Source: Litorihabitans aurantiacus | GTDB lineage: Bacteria > Actinomycetota > Actinomycetes > Actinomycetales > Beutenbergiaceae | DNA: 64,000 nucleotides | Reading direction: 5' to 3' | Assembly: GCF_030161595.1 (NCBI RefSeq) | Contig: NZ_BSUM01000001.1 | Location: forward strand, 496,001-560,000 | Shown here: positions 29,809 through 38,396 of the stretch, piece after piece | Position numbering within the stretch: the first letter of the stretch is position 1 | Layout: every line of letters begins with the position of its first letter | Notes under the pieces: model-generated | The model's input: only the letters and a program-made list of their open reading frames with translations | Databases searched by the model: none | What the model was told of the DNA's origin: nothing | Program-made: the position numbers and the translations under genes

Positions 29809-31211
29809 GTGACTTCCTCGACGACAGGTACCCGGCGCGCCGCGAGCGGCCGCAAGACCCCGCGAATCCTCATCCTGGGCGGTGGGTACGTCGGCCTGTA
29901 CACGGCGATCCGGCTGCGCAAGCAGATGGGCCGGCGCGACGTGGCGATCGTCATCGTCGACCCGCGCTCGTACATGACCTACCAGCCGTTCCTGCCCGAG
30001 GCCGCGGCCGGCTCGATCGAGCCGCGCCACGTCGTCGCGCCGCACCGCCGTGAGCTGAAGGGCACCACGACCGTCAACGGCCGCGTGACCGCCATCCAGC
30101 ACGGCGACCGCGCCGTCCAGGTCACGCCCGCCAACGGCGAGCCGTACTGGGTCCGCTACGACCACCTCGTGATCTCGCTCGGCGCCGTCGCGCGCACCCT
30201 CCCGATCCCGGGCCTCGCCGAGGTCGGCATGGGCTTCAAGCAGGTCGAGGAGGCGTACGCGCTGCGCAACCGCGTCCTGGGTCTCATGGACCAGGCGTCC
30301 TCCACCTGGGACCCCGAGCAGCGTCGTCGCATGCTCACCTTCACGTTCGTCGGCGGCGGGTTCGCCGGTATCGAGGCGCTGGGCGAGGTCGAGGACATGG
30401 CCCGCGCCGCGTGCCGCGACTTCGACTCCATCTCTCCCGACGACCTGCGCTTCGTGCTCGTCGAGGCGACCGCCCGCATCCTGCCGGAGCTCGGGGAGGA
30501 GCTGGGCGGCTACGCGCTCGAGCAGCTGCGCCGCCGTGGCATCGAGATGAAGCTCTCCACCTTCCTCAACAGCTGCGAGGACGGCCACGTGGTGCTGTCC
30601 ACCGGCGAGGAGTTCGACTCCGACACCATCGTGTGGACCGCGGGCGTCAAGGCCAACCCGGTCCTCCAGCAGAGCGACCTGCCCCTGGACCAGATGGGCC
30701 GTGTCACCACCGACGCGCACCTGCGCGTGGTCGACGCCGACGGCGCCGTCGTGCCCGGCGCCTGGGCGGCCGGTGACTGCGCCGCCGTCCCGGACCTGGC
30801 CCAGGGCGACGGCAAGTTCTGCGCCCCGACCGCGCAGCACGCGGTGCGTCAGTCCAAGCACCTCGGCGACAACATCGTCCGCTTCCTCAGCGACGAGCCC
30901 ACCACCGAGTACGTCCACGCCAACCTCGGCACGGTCGCCTCGCTGGGCCTCGGCAAGGGCGTCGCCCAGATCTTCGGCGTCAAGCTGCGCGGCCCCGTCG
31001 CGTGGTTCATGCACCGCACCTACCACCTGTGGGCCATGCCGACGGCGAACCGGAAGTTCCGCATCGTCCTGGACTGGACCGCGGCGCTCTTCTTCCGCCG
31101 CGAGCCGGTCGCCCTCGGTGGCGTCGAGACGCCGCGTGCCGAGTTCCTCGCCGCGTCGGCCCCCGCGCCCGGCCGCGACAACGTCCCGACGCCCCCAAGG
31201 TCGGCGTCTGA
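29809..31211 (+). CDS. ndh: Type II NADH dehydrogenase (apparent 1-base loss at 31192-31196 removes the stop)
   Basis: A 467-residue NDH-2 flavoprotein that passes electrons from NADH to quinone at the inner face of the membrane. The FAD site RILILGGGYVGLYTAIR (about 22-38), the NAD site FTFVGGGFAGIEALGEVE (about 180) and AAGDCAAVPD near residue 325 are present, with an amphipathic C-terminus. As printed the frame runs on through a terminator, a tRNA and the next gene to 33624. A sixth C in the run at 31192-31196 gives ...TPPKVGV and a TGA at 31209-31211, right before a strong terminator. The run-on is thus an artefact. Leaderless GTG start. Confidence 0.93.
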
Positions 31212-31237
31212 CAGCTCGCACCACCGCACCACCTCGC

Positions 31238-31274
31238 GACGGCGGGGCTCACCTCCTCGGTGGGCCCCGCCGTC
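31238..31274 (+). terminator. ndh terminator
   Basis: Perfect 11-bp stem GACGGCGGGGC / GCCCCGCCGTC, with a further CACC/GGTG pairing inside the 15-base loop, 26 bp after the restored ndh stop. Confidence 0.85.
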
Positions 31275-31304
31275 GGCGTCTGAGGAGGTCGACGGCGCGC
31301 CGCC

Positions 31305-31402
31305 CTCGCCCAGGGAGGCCCCGCTCACTGCAACGACGCGACACGCCGGGCAGACACACCGCCGACGGCGTACCAAGGCCGCGCCGATCCTCCCTGGGCG
31401 AG
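31305..31402. repeat. 14-bp perfect inverted repeat upstream of the tRNA
   Basis: CTCGCCCAGGGAGG (31305-31318) and its exact reverse complement (31389-31402) are 70 bp apart, between the ndh terminator and the tRNA promoter. No gene is seen inside. Role unknown; it could form a cruciform or be the remains of a small element. Confidence 0.7.
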
Positions 31403-31439
31403 CCCCGCCATCCGCGCACGGCCGCTGCGCACCGCCGAC

Positions 31440-31445
31440 TAGGCT
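31440..31445 (+). promoter_or_regulatory. -10 box of the tRNA gene
   Basis: TAGGCT seven bases before the first base of the tRNA acceptor stem. The -35 region is not recognisable. Confidence 0.55.
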
Positions 31446-31452
31446 CGGTCGC

Positions 31453-31526
31453 GCCCCCGTAGCCCAACTGGCAGAGGCAGCTGGCTTAAACCCGGTTCAG
31501 TGCGGGTTCGAGTCCCGTCGGGGGCA
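31453..31526 (+). tRNA. tRNA with anticodon UAA (nominally Leu), class I short variable loop
   Basis: A 74-base cloverleaf: perfect 7-bp acceptor stem GCCCCCG/CGGGGGC with discriminator A, T-A at positions 8-9, D arm with a 3-bp stem, anticodon stem GCTGG/CCGGT, loop CTTAAAC (anticodon TAA at 31487-31489 after the invariant U33), a 5-base variable loop TCAGT and T arm GCGGG-TTCGAGT-CCCGT. CCA is not encoded. UAA reads the Leu codon UUA, which is very rare in such genomes, yet bacterial tRNA-Leu normally has a long variable arm. Identity is therefore uncertain. A -10 box and hairpins flank it. Confidence 0.85.
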
Positions 31527-31583
31527 CCCCGTTCACACCCGGCGCGCCGCCGCGCCGCCGCTTCGGCGCCGCACCGGCGCCGC

Positions 31584-31642
31584 TTCGGTGCGCACGAATA
31601 GGGTCTTCAGCGCGGACGAAGACCCGATTCGTGCGCACCGAA
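31584..31642. repeat. Long near-perfect hairpin (24 paired bases, one mismatch)
   Basis: The left arm TTCGGTGCGCACGAAT, one mismatched base, then GGGTCTTC pairs with GAAGACCC, one base, ATTCGTGCGCACCGAA; the loop is nine bases (31609-31617). It lies between the tRNA and the polymerase gene, 58 bp after the tRNA. It may terminate the tRNA transcript, but a 25-bp symmetrical stem is unusually long. An 11-base piece of its right arm (GACCCGATTCG) recurs at 61009-61019. Confidence 0.8.
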
Positions 31643-31713
31643 CCCCGGCGGTCGTGGCCGGCGGTGGCCGGCGGCGGGGGGATGGTGTCGGCGGTCCGTG
31701 GGAGGGTGACGGC

Positions 31714-33624
31714 ATGGTCCGCGACATCCTGCTCGTCGAGCGGGACGCGTCCGTGCACCTGGTCGACGGTGCCGCCCCCGCCGGTGCCGCCCCGCTCGTG
31801 GTCGTCGCCCCCGCAGGCCTGCCACGCGCCGTCGCCGAGCTCGAGGCGGAGCCCGACGGCGTGCGCTGGGTCTGGGACTCCGCCTTCCGCCGGTACCCGG
31901 GCCTGATCGCCGCGGGCGTGCGCGTCGCTCGGTGCTGGGACCTGCGCCTGACCCGCGCGATCCTGCGCGCCTCCACGGTGCCGCCGCCCGCCCTCGTCCA
32001 CGATGCCTGGCCGGCTCACGACCCGGCGTGGGACGCCTGGGACGGAGACATCGGCACGGCGGCCGCCACCGATCCCACGCTCGACGGCGGTGACGCGGCC
32101 ACGCTCTTCGACCTCGTCGGCGAGGCGGCGGGCACGGCGCAGAGCGGCAGCACAGGCGGCGCAGGCAGCACCGGTACCGCAGCACGGGACACCCTCGCCG
32201 AGCACCACCGCCAGCGCGAGGTGCTCGACGCCGTCGCGGACCCCGCCCGCCGCCACCGCCTGCGGCTCCTCCTGGCCGCGGAGTCCTCCGGCGCGCTGGC
32301 CGCCGTCGAGATCCGGTACGACGGCCTCCCCTTCGACGCGGAGCTCCACGGAGCCACGCTGACCCGGCTGCTCGGCCCGCGCACGCGGCCCGGCGTCCGG
32401 CCTGCCACCCTCGAGCGCCTGGCGGGCGAGATCCGCGCCGCGCTCGACGCCCCGCGACTCAACCCCGACTCCGCCCCGCACCTCCTGCGTGAGCTGCGCC
32501 GCAACGGACTGGACGTCCGCTCGACCAGCAAGTGGGAGCTGCAGGGCCTCGACCACCCCGTCGTGGCGCCCCTGCTGGAGTACAAGGGCCTCGCGCGCCT
32601 GGCGTCCGCGAACGGCTGGCACTGGATGGACACGTGGGTGGGCGCGGGGAGGTTCCGGTCGGACTACGTGCCCTCTGGCGTCGTGACCGGGCGCTGGTCC
32701 TCGCGCGGCGGCGGTGCGCTGTCACTGCCGAAGATCATCCGCTCCGCCGTCGTCGCCGATCCGGGGTGGACCTTCGTGGTGGCCGACGCCGCCCAGCTCG
32801 AGCCGCGCATCCTCGCGGCGATGGCCGGCGACGGCGCGCTCCTGGCCGCGGGCGCGCGCGGCGACCTGTACCAGGGGCTGGTCGACGCGGGCGCCGTCGA
32901 CACCCGCGAGCACGCCAAGGTCGGGATGCTCGGAGCGCTCTACGGCGCGACGTCGGGCACGTCCGGCCTGCTGGTGCCCCGCCTGGCGCGCGCCTACCCG
33001 CGCGCGCTCGGGCTCGTGGACGACGCCGCGCGCACGGGGGAGCGGGGCGGCGTCGTCACCACGTGGCTCGGGCGCAGCTCGCCGCCCGCGTCCCCGGAGT
33101 GGCGCGAGGCCCAGGCGGCCGCCTCGGGAGCCGGCGCTGGGGCGGAGGAGGAGCGTCGCGCCCGCAGCCGCGCACGCGACTGGGGACGGTTCACGCGCAA
33201 CTTCGTCGTGCAGGGCACGGCCGCGGAGTGGGCGCTGGCGTGGATGGCGGGCGTGCGTCAGGCGCTGCGGGCGATGGTCCCCGCAGACACCGCAGACACC
33301 GCAGACACCGCGCACGACGGCGATCGCGCCCCCGGCCGGTCGCCGCACCTGGCGTTCTTCCTCCACGACGAGCTCGTCGTGCACACGCCGCAGGAGCACG
33401 CCGACGAGGTGGCGGCCGCCGTCGAGCACGCGGCCGCGCAGGCCTCGCGCCTGCTGTTCCCGCACCTGACGACCGCGACCGGTCCGCCGCTCGTGCCGCT
33501 CGAGGTGCTCGAGACCGCGAGCTACGCGGGGTCGGTGGCGGAGCCGGACGTCGCCGACGCGGTCGGGGCCGTCGACGACGGGGCCGAGGTCGACGGCGTC
33601 GCACCGGCGTCCGCACCGTCCTGA
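31714..33624 (+). CDS. Bifunctional 3'-5' exonuclease/DNA polymerase (A family)
   Basis: A 636-residue A-family polymerase of the actinobacterial type distinct from PolA. The N-terminal 150 residues are a degenerate exonuclease-like domain; the polymerase core has motif A VVADAAQLEPRILAAMAGD, a motif-B region AKVGMLGALYGATSG and motif C FFLHDELVVHTP with the catalytic Asp-Glu. GGAGG precedes the ATG at 31714. The product would act in gap filling or repair rather than bulk replication (inference). The C-terminal tail after ETASYAG is acidic, low in complexity, and lies antisense to the end of the GNAT gene (103-bp overlap). It appears joined to ndh only because of the lost base there. Confidence 0.88.
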   Translation: MVRDILLVERDASVHLVDGAAPAGAAPLVVVAPAGLPRAVAELEAEPDGVRWVWDSAFRRYPGLIAAGVRVARCWDLRLTRAILRASTVPPPALVHDAWPAHDPAWDAWDGDIGTAAATDPTLDGGDAATLFDLVGEAAGTAQSGSTGGAGSTGTAARDTLAEHHRQREVLDAVADPARRHRLRLLLAAESSGALAAVEIRYDGLPFDAELHGATLTRLLGPRTRPGVRPATLERLAGEIRAALDAPRLNPDSAPHLLRELRRNGLDVRSTSKWELQGLDHPVVAPLLEYKGLARLASANGWHWMDTWVGAGRFRSDYVPSGVVTGRWSSRGGGALSLPKIIRSAVVADPGWTFVVADAAQLEPRILAAMAGDGALLAAGARGDLYQGLVDAGAVDTREHAKVGMLGALYGATSGTSGLLVPRLARAYPRALGLVDDAARTGERGGVVTTWLGRSSPPASPEWREAQAAASGAGAGAEEERRARSRARDWGRFTRNFVVQGTAAEWALAWMAGVRQALRAMVPADTADTADTAHDGDRAPGRSPHLAFFLHDELVVHTPQEHADEVAAAVEHAAAQASRLLFPHLTTATGPPLVPLEVLETASYAGSVAEPDVADAVGAVDDGAEVDGVAPASAPS

Positions 33625-34175
33625 CTGCCGCCCACCGCGGCGAGGTCGACGAGCATCGTGAGCGAGGTGTCGTCGTCGGCGCCGGCGCCGGGGACCACCG
33701 CGAACCCCGCCTGCTCGTACAGGTGCCGCGCCGGGTTGCCGGGCGCGACCGACAGGCTCAGGCGACGCACCCCGAGCTCGCGAGCCCGGTTCAGCAGCGC
33801 GGCGAGCAGCGCCCGCCCGATTCCGAGGCGGCGCCGCCCGGGGATGATCGCCATCGCGAGCTCCGGCACCCCGGGCTCGACGAAGCCGTACCCCGGTTCG
33901 GTGCTCGGGAAGTAGCGGATCCACGCGGCGCCGACGGGGATCTGCAGACCGCTCGGGCCGCCCTGGTCGATGGCGATCAGGCCGAGGTCCCCCTGGCGTC
34001 CCCAGCCGTTGGCGTACCGGGCGAGCCGCGGCGTGGTCAGGACGGCGCGGCGCGTGACGGTCTCGGCGTCCCAGTTCGCCGACTCGAGCAGCATGTCCAC
34101 CAGGAACTCGCCGTCCGCGGGCGTGACCTCGCGCACGCCGATGTGCACCTGCCCGGGGTCCGTGCGCATCTCCAT
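33522..34175 (-). CDS. GNAT-family N-acetyltransferase
   Basis: A 217-residue GNAT acetyltransferase: the acetyl-CoA-binding motif A is visible as ELAMAIIPGRRRLGIGRALLAALL (cut here to its core RRRLGIGRA), followed by RRLSLSVAPGNPARHLYEQAGF. Substrate unknown. The last 35 residues are Ser/Thr/Ala-rich and are read antisense to the polymerase C-terminus, so the true end may be earlier in evolution. The start ATG is 9 bp after the response-regulator stop, so it may be the last gene of that operon; an ATG two codons later is also possible. Confidence 0.8.
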   Translation of the reverse strand: MEMRTDPGQVHIGVREVTPADGEFLVDMLLESANWDAETVTRRAVLTTPRLARYANGWGRQGDLGLIAIDQGGPSGLQIPVGAAWIRYFPSTEPGYGFVEPGVPELAMAIIPGRRRLGIGRALLAALLNRARELGVRRLSLSVAPGNPARHLYEQAGFAVVPGAGADDDTSLTMLVDLAAVGGSQDGADAGATPSTSAPSSTAPTASATSGSATDPA

Positions 34176-34184
34176 CCGTGCACG

Positions 34185-34856
34185 TTACCCGGGACGGACC
34201 AGTCCGGTGGAGTACGCGAGCACCACGGCCTGCACGCGGTCGCGCGACCCGGTCTTCGCGAGCACGTTGCCCACGTGCGTCTTGACCGTCGCCTCGGACA
34301 CGACGAGGCGCTGCGCGATCTCCGCGTTGGACAGCCCGTGCCCGATCGCCTCGAGCACCTCGTGCTCGCGCGGGGTGAGGGTCGCGAGCGCGGGATGGAC
34401 CCCGGGGGCTGCGCCGTCGTCGCCGCCCTCGGGCAGGCGCTCGCCGAACAGTTCGAGCATCCGGCGCGTGATGCGCGGCGACACGACCGCCTCGCCGCTC
34501 GCCACCACGCGGATCGCGTCGACGAGCTCGGCGGGCCGCGTGTCCTTCAGGAGGAAGCCGCTGGCGCCGGCGCGCAGGCCCGCGAACGCGTACTCGTCGA
34601 GGTCGAAGGTCGTCAGGATGAGCACGCGGGTCTCGGGGTGGGAGCGCGTGATCGCAGCGGTGGCGTCGATGCCGTTGCGCTGCGGCATCCGCACGTCCAT
34701 CAGCACGACGTCGGGCCGCAGCGCCTCCACCATGCTCTCGGCGGCCACGCCGTCGGCGGCCTCACCCACCACCTCGACGTCCTCGACCCCCTCGAGCACG
34801 AGGCGGAAACCGGTGCGCAGGAGCGCCTGGTCGTCGACGAGCAGCACGCGGATCAC
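34185..34856 (-). CDS. NarL/FixJ-family response regulator
   Basis: A 223-residue two-component regulator: receiver domain with Asp8/Asp9, phospho-acceptor Asp54 (VLMDVRMP), Thr in LILTTFD and Lys in FLLKDTRP, and a LuxR-type helix-turn-helix in LTPREHEVLEAIGHGLSNAEIA followed by SEATVKTHVGNVL. The GTG start overlaps the kinase stop (GTGA). It is probably phosphorylated by the kinase encoded just upstream and controls the adjacent ABC exporter. Confidence 0.95.
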   Translation of the reverse strand: MIRVLLVDDQALLRTGFRLVLEGVEDVEVVGEAADGVAAESMVEALRPDVVLMDVRMPQRNGIDATAAITRSHPETRVLILTTFDLDEYAFAGLRAGASGFLLKDTRPAELVDAIRVVASGEAVVSPRITRRMLELFGERLPEGGDDGAAPGVHPALATLTPREHEVLEAIGHGLSNAEIAQRLVVSEATVKTHVGNVLAKTGSRDRVQAVVLAYSTGLVRPG

Positions 34857-36259
34857 GCCTCATCCTCCCAGGGCAGGACGGCGCGCACGCGCCAGCCGCC
34901 CGGCGTCGCACCGGCCTCGAGCGAACCGCCGAACACGGCCACGCGTTCGCGCATGCCGATCAGTCCCCGTCCGCTGCCCGCCGCGCCGGGTCGGTTGCCG
35001 GGACCCGTCGCGTTGACGACGGCGACGACGACGGCGCCGGGCTCGCGCTGGAGCGTCACGGTGATCTCGGGCGACAGGGGTGCGTAGCGCAGCACGTTCG
35101 TGAGCGCCTCCTGCACGATCCGGTACACCGCGAGGCGCAGCCCGGCGTCCGAGGGGAGCGCGCCGCCCTGCTGCACGAGGGCCACGCGCATCCCGGCGCC
35201 CCGGAACTGCGCCACCAGGTCCTCGACGCCGTGGGTCGGGGTGGGGGACAGGGGCGAGGGCTCGGCCGTCGCGGAGCCGTCGCCGGTGCCGCCACCGACG
35301 TCGTCGGTCCGCAGCACGCCGAGCACCCGGCGCATGTCGGCCAGGGCCGCGCGGCCGGTCTCGGACACGTCCTGCATCGTGGTGCGGGCGCGCTCGGGGT
35401 CGCGCCCGGCGATGCCCGCCGCGCCGTCGGACAGCGTGATCATCACGGTGAGGGAGTGAGCGACGACGTCGTGCAGCTCGCGCGCGATGCGGCTGCGCTC
35501 GGCGACGACGGCGAGCTCCTCGCGCTGGTCGCGCTCGAGTGCGAGCCGGTTGCCGCGCTCGACGAGCGAGCTGACGTGCTCGCGGCGGTTGTGCACGCTC
35601 AGGCCGATCGCGATCGCCATGAGGTTGAAGAACGCCACGACCGAGATGCCCGTGACCTGGTAGACCATCGTCGAGGTCTCGACGCCGTCGGCCGCGATCA
35701 CGCCCACGACGGGCGACGTCGCGGTCCCCAGCAGGATCGCGGCCACCAGCAGCAAGGTCGCGCCGCCGAACGCCGGCCACGCGCGGCGCGGGCCGCCCGC
35801 CGCGGCGACCGCGTAGATGCAGAAGGCGACGGCGATGTCGATGCCGTTGGGGTTGAGAGTCGCGATCGCCGTCGCGCACCCCAGGGTCGTGACGACGGCG
35901 AGCGCGGTCACCGGCGCGCGGCGGCGCCACCACAGGGCGGCGACAGTCGCCACCATGCAGACGATCGCGATCGTGATGCGCGCCGTCGTAGGTGCGGGGG
36001 CGAGGTTGTCGACGCCGGAGGTCACGAGGGTGAGGAGAGCGGGGACGCCGTACCAGGCCATCACCAGGACGTCCATCACGACCGGGTGGCGCACGAAGTA
36101 GGCACGCACGGGGCCGAGGCGGCGCGCGGTGAGCTCGGTGAACTCCGGCGTGGGAGGGGTCGGGTCCACGGGCGCGGGCGGGGCCTTCGGTACGGACGAG
36201 TCGACGCCGGACCCCGCCCGCACCGGGGGTGCGGACGGGGTCTCGGCGTCGGACGTCAC
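34853..36259 (-). CDS. Sensor histidine kinase (HisKA_3 type)
   Basis: A 468-residue membrane kinase. After a 60-residue Pro-rich cytoplasmic tail come about five hydrophobic segments (about residues 65-215), a linker helix, the HisKA_3 phospho-acceptor ARELHDVVAHSL (His about 262) and an HATPase domain with VYRIVQEALTNVLRYA and GSGRGLIGMRERV. It pairs with the NarL-type regulator downstream by a GTGA overlap and follows the ABC permease by 10 bp. Kinases of this layout commonly sense cell-envelope stress or antibiotics, an inference from family. Confidence 0.93.
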   Translation of the reverse strand: MTSDAETPSAPPVRAGSGVDSSVPKAPPAPVDPTPPTPEFTELTARRLGPVRAYFVRHPVVMDVLVMAWYGVPALLTLVTSGVDNLAPAPTTARITIAIVCMVATVAALWWRRRAPVTALAVVTTLGCATAIATLNPNGIDIAVAFCIYAVAAAGGPRRAWPAFGGATLLLVAAILLGTATSPVVGVIAADGVETSTMVYQVTGISVVAFFNLMAIAIGLSVHNRREHVSSLVERGNRLALERDQREELAVVAERSRIARELHDVVAHSLTVMITLSDGAAGIAGRDPERARTTMQDVSETGRAALADMRRVLGVLRTDDVGGGTGDGSATAEPSPLSPTPTHGVEDLVAQFRGAGMRVALVQQGGALPSDAGLRLAVYRIVQEALTNVLRYAPLSPEITVTLQREPGAVVVAVVNATGPGNRPGAAGSGRGLIGMRERVAVFGGSLEAGATPGGWRVRAVLPWEDEA

Positions 36260-36269
36260 GGCGAGTGCC

Positions 36270-37142
36270 TCAGACGTCGCGCTTCTTCAGGAGCGTGATC
36301 GCGATCGCCAGGACGACGACGACGTAGCTCAGCATGACCAGCCCGCCGACCGCCGGGTCGAGCAGGGTGGCGCCCGGAGGCATGGACGCGTCGCCGATGC
36401 CGCCGTGACCCGTGATCATCCGCCCGCCCGCCTCGGACGGCAGGTAGGCCATGACGTCCATCGCCCAGCTCTGCCACACCGAGACGATGCTCAGCACGGT
36501 CGGGAGCATCAGCACGATGCCGAGGATGGCGGCGATCGAGCCGGCCGAGCTGCGCACGATCACGCCGAGCCCGAACGCCAGCAGGCTGATGAGCACGAGG
36601 TAGGCCACCGCGCCCCCGATGGCGAGCCACGTGTCGGACGCGCCGAGGTCGACAGCCAGGTCGTGCGGTGCCAGCAGCGGAAGTGTGACGAGGTAGGACA
36701 GCGCGATGCCGAGCACCGCCGTCGCGGCCACGACGCCCACCAGCACACCGGCCTTCGCCAGCAGGGCGTCGACGCGGCGGGGCGCCGCTGCCATCGTCGA
36801 GCGGATCATCCCGGTGGAGTACTCACCCGTGATGATGAGCGCGCCGAGCACGGCCACGGAGATCTGTCCGATCCAGTAGCCGAACGTGATGGCGGACAGG
36901 CCGAAGCCGTCACCCAGACCGGAGTCGGCGGCGAAGCCGGCGCCGGCACCGGAGAGGGCCGCGAGCCCGACCATGCCGAGCACGGTCAGACCGAGCGTCC
37001 ACCAGGTCGAGCGCAGGGTCAGGAGCTTGATCCACTCCGACGCGAGGAGGTGGCCGAAGGTGACGCGGCCGGTCCCGGCCGCGCGGGGAGCGGGGCGGCC
37101 GACGCGGTCGGCCGTGCTGGTCGAGGGTGCGATGGCGCTCAT
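36270..37142 (-). CDS. ABC-2-type transporter permease
   Basis: A 290-residue permease with six hydrophobic segments. The opening RVTFGHLLASEWIKLLTLRSTWW is typical of ABC-2 permeases paired with antibiotic or bacteriocin efflux ATPases, and ITGEYSTGMIRSTMAAAPRR is the usual cytoplasmic loop. Its ATG overlaps the ATPase stop (ATGA), and the kinase gene follows by 10 bp. Probably an exporter whose expression is set by the two-component pair in the same operon. Confidence 0.9.
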   Translation of the reverse strand: MSAIAPSTSTADRVGRPAPRAAGTGRVTFGHLLASEWIKLLTLRSTWWTLGLTVLGMVGLAALSGAGAGFAADSGLGDGFGLSAITFGYWIGQISVAVLGALIITGEYSTGMIRSTMAAAPRRVDALLAKAGVLVGVVAATAVLGIALSYLVTLPLLAPHDLAVDLGASDTWLAIGGAVAYLVLISLLAFGLGVIVRSSAGSIAAILGIVLMLPTVLSIVSVWQSWAMDVMAYLPSEAGGRMITGHGGIGDASMPPGATLLDPAVGGLVMLSYVVVVLAIAITLLKKRDV

Positions 37143-38079
37143 GCTGCGGCTCCGTCCTGGATCTGCTGACCGGCCGGGGCGCCGGAGTGGTACTCGACCT
37201 CACCGGCGGTGAGGGTCATGAAGGCCTCCTCGAGCGACGCGCGCACGGGGGTGAGCTCGTGCAGCACGATCTGGTGCCGCGCGGCGGCCTCCCCGATCGC
37301 CGCGGCGTCGCGGCCGCGGACGGTGAGGAGGCCGGGCTCGCTGGCGGTGATGCTCACGCCGTCGCCCACCAGCAGCTCGGCGAGCTGGGCGGCGCCGGGC
37401 GAGCGCACGGTCACCGACGTGCCGGACGTGGCGTCGATGACGTCCTGCACCGGCCCGCTCGTGATGATCGTGCCGCGCCCGATCACGATGAGGTGGTCGG
37501 CCGTGATCGCCATCTCGCTCATGAGGTGGGAGGACAGGAAGACGGTGCGGCCGTCGTCGGCCAGGTAGCGCACCATCGTGCGCACCCACTTCACGCCCTC
37601 GGGGTCGAGGCCGTTCACCGGCTCGTCGAGGATCAGGGTGCGGGGGTCGCCGAGCATCGCGGCGGCGATACCGAGGCGCTGGCCCATGCCGAGCGAGAAC
37701 CCGCCCACGCGCTTGCTCGCGACGGCGCCGAGGCCGGTCATCTCGATGACCTCGTCGACCCGCTTCGCCCCCATCCCGTGGGTGGCGGCGAGGGCGCGCA
37801 GGTGGTTGCGGGCGCTGCGACCGGTGTGGACGGCCTTGGCCTCCAGCAGCGCGCCGACCTCGTGCAGGGGGCGCGGTGCTCGCCGTAAGGCTTCCCGTTG
37901 ACGGTCACGCGGCCCGACGTGGGGGAGTCGAGCCCCACGATCATCCGCATGGTGGTGGACTTGCCGGCCCCGTTCGGGCCGAGGAAGCCGGTCACGGTGC
38001 CGGGCTCCACGCGGAACGAGACGCCGTTGACGGCGACCTTCGCGCCGTATCGCTTGCTGAGGTTCTCCGCCTCGATCAT
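37139..38079 (-). CDS. ABC transporter ATP-binding protein (apparent -1 frameshift at 37867-37871)
   Basis: ATPase of an ABC-2 exporter. The first frame carries Walker A GFLGPNGAGKSTTMRMIVGL; the second carries the signature FSLGMGQRLGIAAAML, Walker B TLILDEPVNGLDPEG and the switch in FLSSHLMSEM. The frames meet at a run of five C on the coding strand (five G on +); a sixth gives one 313-residue protein of normal length reading HRAPLHEVGALLEAK at the join. Read as a sequencing deletion. First gene of the operon ATPase-permease-kinase-regulator(-GNAT). Confidence 0.88.
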
Positions 38080-38396
38080 CGGGTGGGCTCCTGCCTGGTG
38101 CGGGCCGCCGGGGCGGCGATGGGTGCGGGAGTGCTCATGCCCCGACGCTACGGCGCGCGGCCGCGCCGCGCCGCCGCCACGAGGGGGAACTTCACGCGCG
38201 CCGTCTCACCCTCGGGGATGAGGCGGTGGTCTCCCGGTGGGATCTTCCGCCCGACGGCGGCGCCCGGGTGTCGCCGTCGGGTCGCGTCTGGGAACATGGC
38301 GGGCACCCGGGGCGTTGACCCTGGTGTCGCCATCCGTGGTGGCAGAACGACCCGTTCGACCCGCCGCATCCCTGCCCACCTCCGAGGAGCGCTCGC
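38080..38396. other. Divergent intergenic region between ABC ATPase and BI-1-like genes
   Basis: 317 bp without a gene. It contains an inverted repeat CCCGACGGCG / CGCCGTCGGG (38250-38281, 12-base loop) and a TTGACC hexamer at 38315-38320 that could be the -35 of the downstream gene; no convincing -10 is seen. Promoters for both operons must lie here. Confidence 0.5.
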
